Source of the DNA: Mycobacterium dioxanotrophicus
Lineage (GTDB): Bacteria > Actinomycetota > Actinomycetes > Mycobacteriales > Mycobacteriaceae
Assembly: GCF_002157835.1 (NCBI RefSeq)
Contig: NZ_CP020809.1
Span: 5,580,001 to 5,644,000 of the forward strand
DNA length: 64,000 nucleotides
Direction: 5' to 3'
The notes beneath the pieces are model-generated. The model did not search any database. It was not told the origin of the DNA and saw only the letters and a program-made list of their open reading frames with translations. The position numbers and the translations under genes are program-made. This document shows positions 10,570 to 18,004 of the stretch, in pieces (position 1 is the stretch's first letter; every line of letters begins with the position of its first letter).

Positions 10570-10574
10570 GAGGT

Positions 10575-11489
10575 ATGCGGGAGACCGCTGACGACGCCAT
10601 GGTGACCTACCGCTACGTGCGGGTCGGTCTGGTCGCGCTCGTGGTATTCCTGTTGGCGTCGCTGGTACTGACGGCCACTCGGACATGTCTGCAGGGTTCG
10701 ATCAGTGCGTTCTTCTTCACCCGCACCCACGCGGTGTTCGTGGCTGCGCTGTGCGCCATCGGCGTGTGCCTGATCGCCTACCAGGGCAGCCGCAACGCCG
10801 AGGATTCGCTGTTGAACTTCTCCGGGTTCATGGCGTTCGTCGTGGCGCTGATCCCGACCGGCACCGACGGGGTGTGTAAGCCGTGGTTGCCGTCCGTGGC
10901 CGATCCGCTCGGCGGCGTCGCCAACAACATCACCGCGCTGTTCGTGGCTGCGGCCGCCGGCATCGCGTTGTATCTGGCGTTGAGCCGGTGGCGGCCACCG
11001 CAGCCTGAGCCCACCGCCGAAGACGACGAGTGCGCCACCGCCGCGGCGTTGTGGAAGTGGCTGGCGAAGGCCCTGTTGAAGACGGAATCCTGGTTGCCCA
11101 AGGCCTTGTTCGTCATCACCGTCATCGGCGCCCTGGCGCTGTTCTCGGACTGGTTCATGGCGCGGGCGCACGCGTTCGCCGCGGTTGGCATGTTCCTGGC
11201 CATCACGATGGTCGCGGTCTACCACGCCTGCTACGCCCGGGCCGCCGGACGCCAGCAACGCGCTCGGTTCTACGCCGTCATCGCGGTGCTGATGCTGGCC
11301 ACGGTGGTCCTCGCCGTGGTGCTGCTCGTCAAGCATGTCCAGTTCGGTCTGCTGCTGGTCGAACTCCTCCTGATCGGCGAGTTCGCGCTGTTCTGGGCCG
11401 TGCAGACGTGGGACGTGTGGGAGCCGCGCGACAAGTACCCGCCCGAGGCGGTGCCCGCGCTGGCCAATACGCCTCAGCCTGCCCGATAA
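10575..11489 (+). CDS. Eight-TM integral membrane protein of unknown function
   Basis: About eight hydrophobic segments are visible, beginning VGLVALVVFLLASLVLTAT and ending FGLLLVELLLIGEFALFWAV. A charged cytoplasmic loop (about 40 residues, PQPEPTAEDDEC) falls between segments 4 and 5. No catalytic motif is recognised. I chose the ATG 5 nt after the upstream stop, with AGAGG close by; a second ATG 24 nt further on is possible. The 3' end overlaps the convergent beta-propeller gene by 16 bp. It probably shares a transcript with the OYE-like gene. Confidence 0.72.
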   Translation: MRETADDAMVTYRYVRVGLVALVVFLLASLVLTATRTCLQGSISAFFFTRTHAVFVAALCAIGVCLIAYQGSRNAEDSLLNFSGFMAFVVALIPTGTDGVCKPWLPSVADPLGGVANNITALFVAAAAGIALYLALSRWRPPQPEPTAEDDECATAAALWKWLAKALLKTESWLPKALFVITVIGALALFSDWFMARAHAFAAVGMFLAITMVAVYHACYARAAGRQQRARFYAVIAVLMLATVVLAVVLLVKHVQFGLLLVELLLIGEFALFWAVQTWDVWEPRDKYPPEAVPALANTPQPAR

Positions 11490-13246
11490 CCGTCGATCAG
11501 CAGGTTCTGCCCGTCGCGCCGCAACACGAGCACGGCGCCGGGAACCGGGACCATGCCCTCGACCGCGGCTGCCGGCACCGCCCAACCCGACTCCGCGCAC
11601 GTCCCGGTGTCGTAGGTGCGCAGCGCCGGTTGGATGCCGCGGTCGGCGACGACGAAGCTGTGCGGGAAGACCACATACGACAGCCCGGCGCCGCGACCGG
11701 GCACCCGGTTGGTCAACCCGCTCACAGTGCCGTTGACCGTGCAGCGTGGTGTGCCGTCTGCACCGAACAGGGTCATCTGCCGGTCGGAGACGACGAAGTC
11801 GTCACCTGGTCCGGGCGATGGCTGCGGGTACCCGCGCTCGGGAAGCGCGATGACCTGCTTCTGGACGACATTCGCGTAGGACGGCGCCGCAGGGGCCCCG
11901 GAGCCGGCGAATTGCAGGAACACCCCGACCGCGTTGGCCGCGGCGGCGATGACGTCGAGCGGTCTGGCCTGTGGGTCCTGCGGAGGTGCCCCGTGCAGCA
12001 CGACCGTGTCCCACTGCGGCACGCCGCTGGCGGGATCGAGTGCGACAAGCCGGATGTCGACGCCGGAGGCCGACGTGCATCGAGCGACCGACACCACCCA
12101 GGAGCGGGTGTCGGCATCGATCTCGCCGTCGACGCACTCCGCGGGGTACGGGTCCGACACCGTCCATGCCGGCTTGCCGGTGCGGGTGTCGAAGCGGGTC
12201 CACGACACCGCGTCCCGGGAGACCAGGTACGGCACGTCGCGGTCGGCGGCATGCCCGACGGCTTCGAGCATCCGGGCGTCAGTCGTGGTCCACAGCCGCG
12301 CCCCGGTGACGGCGTCGAGGCCCACCAACGCCCGACCCAGGGAGACCACGACCGTGGCTCCGTTGTCGAAGACCGACATGCCGTCGGCCGCGACGTCGCT
12401 CTGGCCGGTGCGCGCGTAGTGCCACCGCTCGGTGCCGTCGGCGCCGTATGCCGTCACCCGCCGGTTGGCGAACACGACGAAACCGGCTCCCGCAGCGGCG
12501 ATCTGGTAGTGCCCCGGTTTACCGCCGAGCGCGCCCGGGGCCTCGGCATCGAACGTGCCTGCAACCGTGACGCCGAAGCTGCGCGTGCCGAGCTCCGACG
12601 GCAGTGCGGGCACGTCGGTCGCCGCCGCCGTGGAGCCGTCGACAAAGCGATCGTCGTCGCCTGCGTGTAGCGCGCCCACGGTCACCACCGCGCCGACGGC
12701 CACCGCGATGACCACCCCGACCCCGACGAGGCGCACACTGTCTCGGCCCAGCCGGGCAAAGGCGGTGGTGGCGAGCAGCGTGGCGATCGCGCCGGCCAGG
12801 CACAGCAGCCACGCCGCCACGCCTGCGGGCAGTGCAGGCGACACCGGATATGCCTGACTAAGGGTGCGGTAGAACGCCGGGATGCCCTGGCTGAAGTACG
12901 CGAAGAACGCCAGGACGGCCAACGTCACCAGGACCACAGGGATGCCTGGCAAATCGCGCCCGTCCCGCCCACGCTGCCAAACGGTGACCATCGAGGCGAT
13001 CAGAAGCAGCGTGATGACGGTGATCGCCAGCGGTATGCGGCTCGGCAGATCCGCACCCCAGCGGTGTAAACCATCGATGAACCAGGCGTCGAGGCCGAGC
13101 GGGCGCTGCGGGCCCAACCGGCTCCACCACCCGAGCGCGACAGCACATGCCAGCAATCCCAACGCCACACCGGCGCATACCGTCACCGCCGGCCGCAGCA
13201 CAGCACGAATTCGTCCAGTCGCCTGATCCCGGGCCATGCGGGCCAT
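11474..13246 (-). CDS. Membrane protein with a PQQ-like beta-propeller ectodomain
   Basis: The N-terminal about 210 residues hold five hydrophobic segments, and the remaining about 370 residues look like a WD/PQQ-type beta-propeller with repeated blades such as RVTAYGADGTERWHYAR, GLDAVTGARLWTTTDAR and RFDTRTGKPAWTVSDPYP. The domain after the last segment should be outside the membrane. No quinone-binding acidic pair is obvious, so a scaffold or sensor role is as likely as an enzyme. The frame opens 29 codons further upstream, past the divergent promoter; I chose the ATG giving MARMARDQATG. Ligand and partner are unknown. Confidence 0.72.
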   Translation of the reverse strand: MARMARDQATGRIRAVLRPAVTVCAGVALGLLACAVALGWWSRLGPQRPLGLDAWFIDGLHRWGADLPSRIPLAITVITLLLIASMVTVWQRGRDGRDLPGIPVVLVTLAVLAFFAYFSQGIPAFYRTLSQAYPVSPALPAGVAAWLLCLAGAIATLLATTAFARLGRDSVRLVGVGVVIAVAVGAVVTVGALHAGDDDRFVDGSTAAATDVPALPSELGTRSFGVTVAGTFDAEAPGALGGKPGHYQIAAAGAGFVVFANRRVTAYGADGTERWHYARTGQSDVAADGMSVFDNGATVVVSLGRALVGLDAVTGARLWTTTDARMLEAVGHAADRDVPYLVSRDAVSWTRFDTRTGKPAWTVSDPYPAECVDGEIDADTRSWVVSVARCTSASGVDIRLVALDPASGVPQWDTVVLHGAPPQDPQARPLDVIAAAANAVGVFLQFAGSGAPAAPSYANVVQKQVIALPERGYPQPSPGPGDDFVVSDRQMTLFGADGTPRCTVNGTVSGLTNRVPGRGAGLSYVVFPHSFVVADRGIQPALRTYDTGTCAESGWAVPAAAVEGMVPVPGAVLVLRRDGQNLLIDGYRAG

Positions 13247-13300
13247 CGTCACACATGCCGCCACACGATCGTGGCGCGGCAATTCATGCAGCCGGACGGT

Positions 13301-13306
13301 TAGAGT
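13301..13306 (+). promoter_or_regulatory. -10 box of the FHA-ABC transporter gene
   Basis: TAGAGT fits TANNNT and stands 8 nt before the ATG, so the transcript would be leaderless or nearly so. No clear -35 is visible. Confidence 0.4.
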
Positions 13307-13314
13307 TGGTCCCG

Positions 13315-15987
13315 ATGAGCCGACCAGCCCCACCCGCGCTGACCGTTCGGTACGACGGGTCGACCCGTACCTTCGCCGCAGGCAACGATGTCGTCATCGG
13401 CCGCGACCTACGCGCCGACGTTCGCATCGCCCACCCGCTGATCTCGCGTGCCCACCTGGTGCTGCGGTTCGACCAGGGCCGATGGGTCGCGATCGACAAC
13501 GGCAGCCTCAACGGCATGTACGTCAACGGCCGCCGGGTGCCCTCGGTGGACATCCAGGACGGCCAGGTCATCAACATCGGCAACCCCGACGGCCCGCAGC
13601 TGAGCTTCGAGGTCGGCCACCACCAGGGCAACGTGGGCCGTACGCCGACGGTCGCGGTGCCCATCGCCACGCGGCAGTCCGGCAGCTGGCCCACCCAGGC
13701 GCCCACGGGCGGCGGCTGGCAGCAGCCGCACCAACAGCCCCCGGCCGGCGCGCAGCGCCCGGGATATCCGTCGGGCCCACAGCAGCGCTACCCCACCGGC
13801 ACGCAGCCCGGCTTCTCCGGCGGCCCGCAATCGGGCTATCCGAGTGGTCCGCAGACCGGGTACCCGAGCGGTCCGCACACCGGTTATCCCAGCTCCCCCC
13901 AGTCGTACGCACCACCGCCACCGCCGCGGCCCACGGGCCCTCCGTCGGCGCAGGCCCCGACCACCATGGGCCCCGCTGTGTCGGCGCCCCGCGGCGGCAA
14001 CGAGCCGATCGCCAATAAGGCGACCAGCATGCTCAAGATCCTGCGGCCGGGCCGCGGGCCCGAGCCGGCCACGGGTGCGGTGAAGATCGGTCGCGCCACC
14101 GACAACGACATCGTGATCCCCGACGTGCTGGCCTCACGCCATCACGCCACCCTGCTCCCGATGCCCGGCGGCACCCAGATCCGCGACGAACGCAGCATCA
14201 ACGGCACGTTCGTCAACGGCGCCCGGGTGGACTCGGCGATCCTGCACGACGGTGACGTGGTCACCATCGGCAACGTCGACCTGACCTACACCGGCGGAAC
14301 GCTGGTGCGGCGCAGCGAGACCGAGGCCGACACCCGCACCGGCGGGTTGGAGGTCCGTGCCCTCACGTGGACCATCGAGGGCAACAAGACTCTGCTGGAC
14401 AACATCTCGCTGGACGCGCGGCCCGGCACGCTGACGGCCGTGATCGGCCCGTCGGGTGCGGGCAAGTCGACGTTCGCCAAGCAGGTCGCGGGCCTGACCC
14501 ATCCGACCAGCGGCACGATCACGTTCGAGGGTCACGACGTCCACGCCGAGTACGCATCGCTGCGCTCCCGTATCGGCATGGTGCCGCAGGACGACGTGGT
14601 GCACGGTCAGCTCACCGTCCGGCAGGCCCTGATGTACGCCGCCGAGCTGCGCCTGCCGCCCGACACCACCAAGGCCGACCGCGAGCAGGTCGTCATGCAG
14701 GTGCTCGAGGAACTCGAGATGACCAAGCATCTCGACACTCGCGTCGACAAGCTCTCGGGCGGCCAGCGCAAGCGTGCGTCGGTGGCGCTCGAGCTGCTCA
14801 CCGGCCCGTCACTGCTGATCCTCGACGAGCCCACCTCGGGCCTGGACCCTGCGCTGGACCGGCAGGTCATGACCATGCTGCGGCAGCTGGCCGACGCGGG
14901 CCGTGTGGTGCTCGTCGTCACCCACTCGCTGACCTATCTCGACGTGTGCGATCAGGTGCTGCTGCTGGCTCCCGGCGGCAAGACCGCGTTCTGTGGGCCG
15001 CCCAGCGAGATCGGTACCGAGCTGGGCACCACCAACTGGGCCGACATCTTCAGCACCGTCGCAGGCGACCCCGAAGCGGCCAAGCAGCGGTACCTGGCCA
15101 TCCACGGTCCTCCCCCGCAGCGGCCGCCCGCGGACAAGCCGGCCAACCTCGGCGAGCCGGTCCACACCAGCCTGCTGCGCCAGTTCTCCACCATCGCGCG
15201 CCGCCAGATGCGGTTGATCGTCTCCGACCGCGGCTACTTCATCTTCCTGGCGCTGTTGCCGTTCATCATGGGCGTGCTGTCCCTGTCGGTGCCCGGTGAG
15301 ACGGGTTTCGGACCGCCGAATCCGGCCAGCGACGCGCCGAACCAGCCCGGCCAGGTGCTGGTGCTGCTCAACGTCGGCGCCATCTTCATGGGCACCGCAT
15401 TGACCGTGCGCGACCTGATCGGTGAACGCGCGATCTTCCTGCGTGAGCAGGCTGTCGGCCTGTCCACGTCGGCGTATCTGTTGGCCAAGATCTGCGTGTA
15501 CAGCGTCTTCGCGGTGATCCAGGCGGGCATCGTCACCGCCATCACGATCATCGGTGTCGGCGCGCCCACCCAGGGCGCCAACGTGCTCGGCAGTGCGTCC
15601 TTCGAACTGTTCGTCGGCATGGCCGCATGTACCGTCTGCGCCGCCACGGTGGGCCTCGCGTTGTCGTCGATGGCCAAGACCAGCGAGCAGATCATGCCGC
15701 TGCTGGTGGTCGCGGTCATGAGCCAGCTGGTGTTCTCGGGCGGAATGATCCCGGTGACCGGCCGCGCCGGGCTGGATCAGTTGTCGTGGATCACCCCGGC
15801 TCGCTGGGGTTTTGCGACGACGGCATCGACCGTCGGACTCACCGACTTGGTGAAGCCGCCCATCATGCCCGACGACTCGCTGTGGAAACACACGTCAGGC
15901 GCGTGGCTGTTCAACATGGCCATGCTGGCCGGGCTGTCGGTGTTCTACATCGGCTTCGTGCGCTGGAAGATCCGCCTGAAGAGCTGA
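13315..15987 (+). CDS. FHA-domain ABC transporter (Rv1747-like)
   Basis: This 890-residue protein fuses two FHA domains, an ATPase and a six-segment ABC-2 membrane domain. FHA1 spans about residues 12-100 (VVIGRD, SRAHL, NGSLNGMYVNG) and FHA2 about 250-330 (VKIGRATDND, SRHHA, SINGTFVNG). Between them is a Gly-Pro-Tyr-Ser linker with GYPSGP repeats. The nucleotide site has Walker A GPSGAGKS (378-385), signature LSGGQRKR and Walker B LLILDEP. Rv1747 of M. tuberculosis exports lipooligosaccharide-type molecules and is controlled by PknF phosphorylation of the linker and FHA binding; the same logic is likely here. No pknF neighbour is present. Confidence 0.92.
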   Translation: MSRPAPPALTVRYDGSTRTFAAGNDVVIGRDLRADVRIAHPLISRAHLVLRFDQGRWVAIDNGSLNGMYVNGRRVPSVDIQDGQVINIGNPDGPQLSFEVGHHQGNVGRTPTVAVPIATRQSGSWPTQAPTGGGWQQPHQQPPAGAQRPGYPSGPQQRYPTGTQPGFSGGPQSGYPSGPQTGYPSGPHTGYPSSPQSYAPPPPPRPTGPPSAQAPTTMGPAVSAPRGGNEPIANKATSMLKILRPGRGPEPATGAVKIGRATDNDIVIPDVLASRHHATLLPMPGGTQIRDERSINGTFVNGARVDSAILHDGDVVTIGNVDLTYTGGTLVRRSETEADTRTGGLEVRALTWTIEGNKTLLDNISLDARPGTLTAVIGPSGAGKSTFAKQVAGLTHPTSGTITFEGHDVHAEYASLRSRIGMVPQDDVVHGQLTVRQALMYAAELRLPPDTTKADREQVVMQVLEELEMTKHLDTRVDKLSGGQRKRASVALELLTGPSLLILDEPTSGLDPALDRQVMTMLRQLADAGRVVLVVTHSLTYLDVCDQVLLLAPGGKTAFCGPPSEIGTELGTTNWADIFSTVAGDPEAAKQRYLAIHGPPPQRPPADKPANLGEPVHTSLLRQFSTIARRQMRLIVSDRGYFIFLALLPFIMGVLSLSVPGETGFGPPNPASDAPNQPGQVLVLLNVGAIFMGTALTVRDLIGERAIFLREQAVGLSTSAYLLAKICVYSVFAVIQAGIVTAITIIGVGAPTQGANVLGSASFELFVGMAACTVCAATVGLALSSMAKTSEQIMPLLVVAVMSQLVFSGGMIPVTGRAGLDQLSWITPARWGFATTASTVGLTDLVKPPIMPDDSLWKHTSGAWLFNMAMLAGLSVFYIGFVRWKIRLKS

Positions 15988-15998
15988 GTTTTCTCGGG

Positions 15999-16055
15999 CG
16001 AGCAGACATTCGGGTACGCCAAACGCGGCGTGTCGGGGACTTTGACGTCTGCTCG
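15999..16055. terminator. Long palindrome between convergent genes, family CGAGCAGAC (copy A)
   Basis: Arms CGAGCAGAC (15999-16007) and GTCTGCTCG (16047-16055) enclose 39 nt with an inner ACGCC...GGCGT stem. It begins 12 nt after the ABC transporter stop and ends 12 nt before the mfpA stop. It shares arms and the inner block CGTGTCGGGG with a second copy at 51177. A bidirectional terminator is the simplest reading. No U-tract follows. Confidence 0.6.
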
Positions 16056-16066
16056 GCGAAGAACAG

Positions 16067-16633
16067 TTACCCGCCGACGGCGAGTCCGTGGGCGGCCGCA
16101 TAGGCCAATGCCTGCTCGATGTCGACCTTGGCGCCACGCAGCTTCGCCGTCGTCCAGAACGTGGGGTCGACGCGGGAGGCGCGCAGATCAGCCTCTTCGA
16201 GCTTGGCGTCCTGGACCCGGGCGCCGGTCAGGTCGGCACGCCGCAGCACTGCCTTGCGCAGATCGGCGCCGACCAGACTGGTTTCCCGCAGCCGGCAGTC
16301 GGACAGGTCGACGCCGCGCAGATCGCAGCCGCCGAGAACCGCGAGCGTCAGGTCGGACTCCACCAGGGTGATCGGCCGCAGCCGCGCTTCGGTGAACACC
16401 GAACCCAACAGGCTGCAGTTGGTGAACGTGCTGTGCCACAGCGTGGCCCGCCGGAACGTGCAGTTGCGGAACGCCGAGCCGGAATGCTCCGACTCGGACA
16501 GGTCGACGCCGCTGAAATCGCACTCGGTGAAGACCACACGCTCGGTGCGCAGCCGGCTCAGAGCTCCGTCGTATTCGTCGGCACGAAAATCGACGCCGAC
16601 GAATTCCTCGTCGACCCAGGACAGGTCCGCCAC
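16067..16633 (-). CDS. mfpA: Pentapeptide-repeat gyrase-protecting protein MfpA
   Basis: A 188-residue right-handed quadrilateral beta-helix: the A(D/N)LXX-type repeats are plain (ADLRKAVLRRADLTGARVQDAKLEEADL), as are CDFSGVDLSES, SAFRNCTF and LWHSTF. The sequence is close to M. tuberculosis MfpA (Rv3361c, 183 aa). That dimer mimics B-form DNA, binds DNA gyrase and gives intrinsic fluoroquinolone tolerance. The start is a GTG 4 nt after the mfpB stop. It is the last gene of the mfp operon, whose GTPase (MfpB) is reported to modulate MfpA. Assignment is confident from sequence and neighbours. Confidence 0.95.
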   Translation of the reverse strand: MADLSWVDEEFVGVDFRADEYDGALSRLRTERVVFTECDFSGVDLSESEHSGSAFRNCTFRRATLWHSTFTNCSLLGSVFTEARLRPITLVESDLTLAVLGGCDLRGVDLSDCRLRETSLVGADLRKAVLRRADLTGARVQDAKLEEADLRASRVDPTFWTTAKLRGAKVDIEQALAYAAAHGLAVGG

Positions 16634-16637
16634 GGGC

Positions 16638-17237
16638 TCAGCCCGGCAGTGCCGTCAGGCTGCTGAGTGAGTATTCGGTGATGGCGATCAGCGCAGCCTT
16701 GGCCGAGTTGCGGTCCCGGGCGTCCACGGTGATCACCGGGATGTGGTCGGGCAGCGCGAGCGCCTTGCGCACGGCTTGCGTGGGGTGCCGCGGTGCGTCG
16801 TCGAATTCGTTGACGGCGACGATGAACGGCAGGTTGCGGGCCTCGAAGAAGTCCACCGCGGCGAAGCTGTCCTGCAGCCGGCGGATGTCGACCAGCACGA
16901 TGGCGCCGATGGCCCCGCGAACCAGGTCGTCCCACATGAACCAGAACCGGCGCTGGCCCGGAGTGCCGAACAGGTAGAGGACCAGATCCTCGTCGAGGGT
17001 GATCCTGCCGAAGTCCATCGCGACCGTGGTGGTCCGCTTGTCCGGGGTGCCGTCGAGGATGTCGACGCCTTCGGAGACGTTGGTGACCAACGCCTCGGTC
17101 CGCAGCGGCATGATCTCCGAGACCGAACCCACGAACGTCGTTTTGCCTGCCCCGAAGCCGCCCGAGATGACGATCTTCGTCGACGCAGCCCGCCGCCGCG
17201 GTTTGCCGTCGGCGCGGTCAGAGTGCCCGTAGACCAC
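16638..17237 (-). CDS. mfpB: MfpB-type small GTPase of the mfp conservon
   Basis: A 199-residue Ras-like GTPase. The P-loop is GGFGAGKTTFVGS, the switch/G3 region is LFGTPGQRRFWFMWDDL, and the G4 box reads NEFD instead of the usual NKXD, a known variation in conservon (CvnD-type) GTPases. It should cycle between GDP and GTP in response to the membrane kinase and roadblock partner, and act on MfpA. The GTG start lies 20 nt inside the upstream DUF742 gene, so translation is coupled. Confidence 0.92.
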   Translation of the reverse strand: MVYGHSDRADGKPRRRAASTKIVISGGFGAGKTTFVGSVSEIMPLRTEALVTNVSEGVDILDGTPDKRTTTVAMDFGRITLDEDLVLYLFGTPGQRRFWFMWDDLVRGAIGAIVLVDIRRLQDSFAAVDFFEARNLPFIVAVNEFDDAPRHPTQAVRKALALPDHIPVITVDARDRNSAKAALIAITEYSLSSLTALPG

Positions 17238-17586
17238 GCAGGGTCCTTCCTATCAGTTCGCGGCGCTCGTCGAAGGTCGTCGAGTCGTCGAGGGTGGTAT
17301 GCACCCGTAGATAACCCTGCGTCACCAGGTCCCCGATTAGCACGCGCGCCACGCCGAGCGGCAGGGACAAATGTGCCGCGATCTCCGCCACAGATGGGCT
17401 GTCGACGCACAGTTCCACGATTTGACCACGGACATCACGCGCCGACCAACGCGGTTCACGCGCCGGGGACTCCAATGTCTCCACCGGTGCCTCCAACGGC
17501 AGGTGGACGCGAGAATCGGTGCGGCCAGCGGTCAGCGTGTACGGACGGACCAGGCTCGGTTGCTCGGCGGGATCAGATGCGTCCAT
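17218..17586 (-). CDS. DUF742 protein of the mfp conservon
   Basis: This 122-residue protein has the DUF742 winged-helix-like pattern: RPYTLTAGRTDSR near the start, then SVAEIAAHLSLPLGVARVLIGDLVTQGYLRVH and the family ending TFDERRELIGRTLRGLRAL. The third component of each actinobacterial conservon is of this type. The frame is open 47 codons further upstream through the roadblock gene; the ATG giving MDASDPAEQPS lies 7 nt after the roadblock stop and matches the length of Rv3363c. It may bind the GTPase; a DNA-binding role is unproven. Confidence 0.9.
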   Translation of the reverse strand: MDASDPAEQPSLVRPYTLTAGRTDSRVHLPLEAPVETLESPAREPRWSARDVRGQIVELCVDSPSVAEIAAHLSLPLGVARVLIGDLVTQGYLRVHTTLDDSTTFDERRELIGRTLRGLRAL

Positions 17587-17593
17587 GAAGCGC

Positions 17594-18004
17594 TCACGAA
17601 GGTTGGGGTGCCCGGCGCGACGACTGCACAACGGCGCCGACGCGCTCCACCAGGATCGCCATCTCGTACCCGATCTGCCCGATATCGCAGGACCGGCCGG
17701 CCAGCGTCGCGAGGTTCGAACCGTCACCGACCCGCATCAACAACAGGTAGCCGTTGTCCATCTCGACCACCGACTGCAGCACGTTGCCGCCGTCGAAGAG
17801 TTGCGCCGCACCCGTGGCCAGGCTGGCCAACCCGGACGCCACCGCCGCGAGTTGGTCGGCACGTTCGATCGGCATGTCCTCGCTGGCCGCCATCAACAGG
17901 CCGTCTGCCGACACCAGGACGGCATGCGACACCCCGGACACCTCGCGGGCGAACTTGGACACCAACCAGTCCAGAGAATCGCGCTGCGCTCCTCCACGGG
18001 TCAT
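17594..18004 (-). CDS. Roadblock/LC7 domain protein of the mfp conservon
   Basis: A 136-residue roadblock/LC7 fold: [31 protein letters not shown] opens the domain and [37 protein letters not shown] closes it. Proteins of this kind act as regulators (often GAPs) of the partner small GTPase, in the manner of MglB or CvnB. The start overlaps the kinase stop in ATGA. Equivalent to Rv3364c. Confidence 0.92.
   Translation of the reverse strand: MTRGGAQRDSLDWLVSKFAREVSGVSHAVLVSADGLLMAASEDMPIERADQLAAVASGLASLATGAAQLFDGGNVLQSVVEMDNGYLLLMRVGDGSNLATLAGRSCDIGQIGYEMAILVERVGAVVQSSRRAPQPS

Noticed and set aside
13740..13910. Short repeats resembling a tandem or CRISPR-like array
   Set aside because: They are in frame and code the GYPSGP linker between the two FHA domains; there are no constant repeats with unique spacers.
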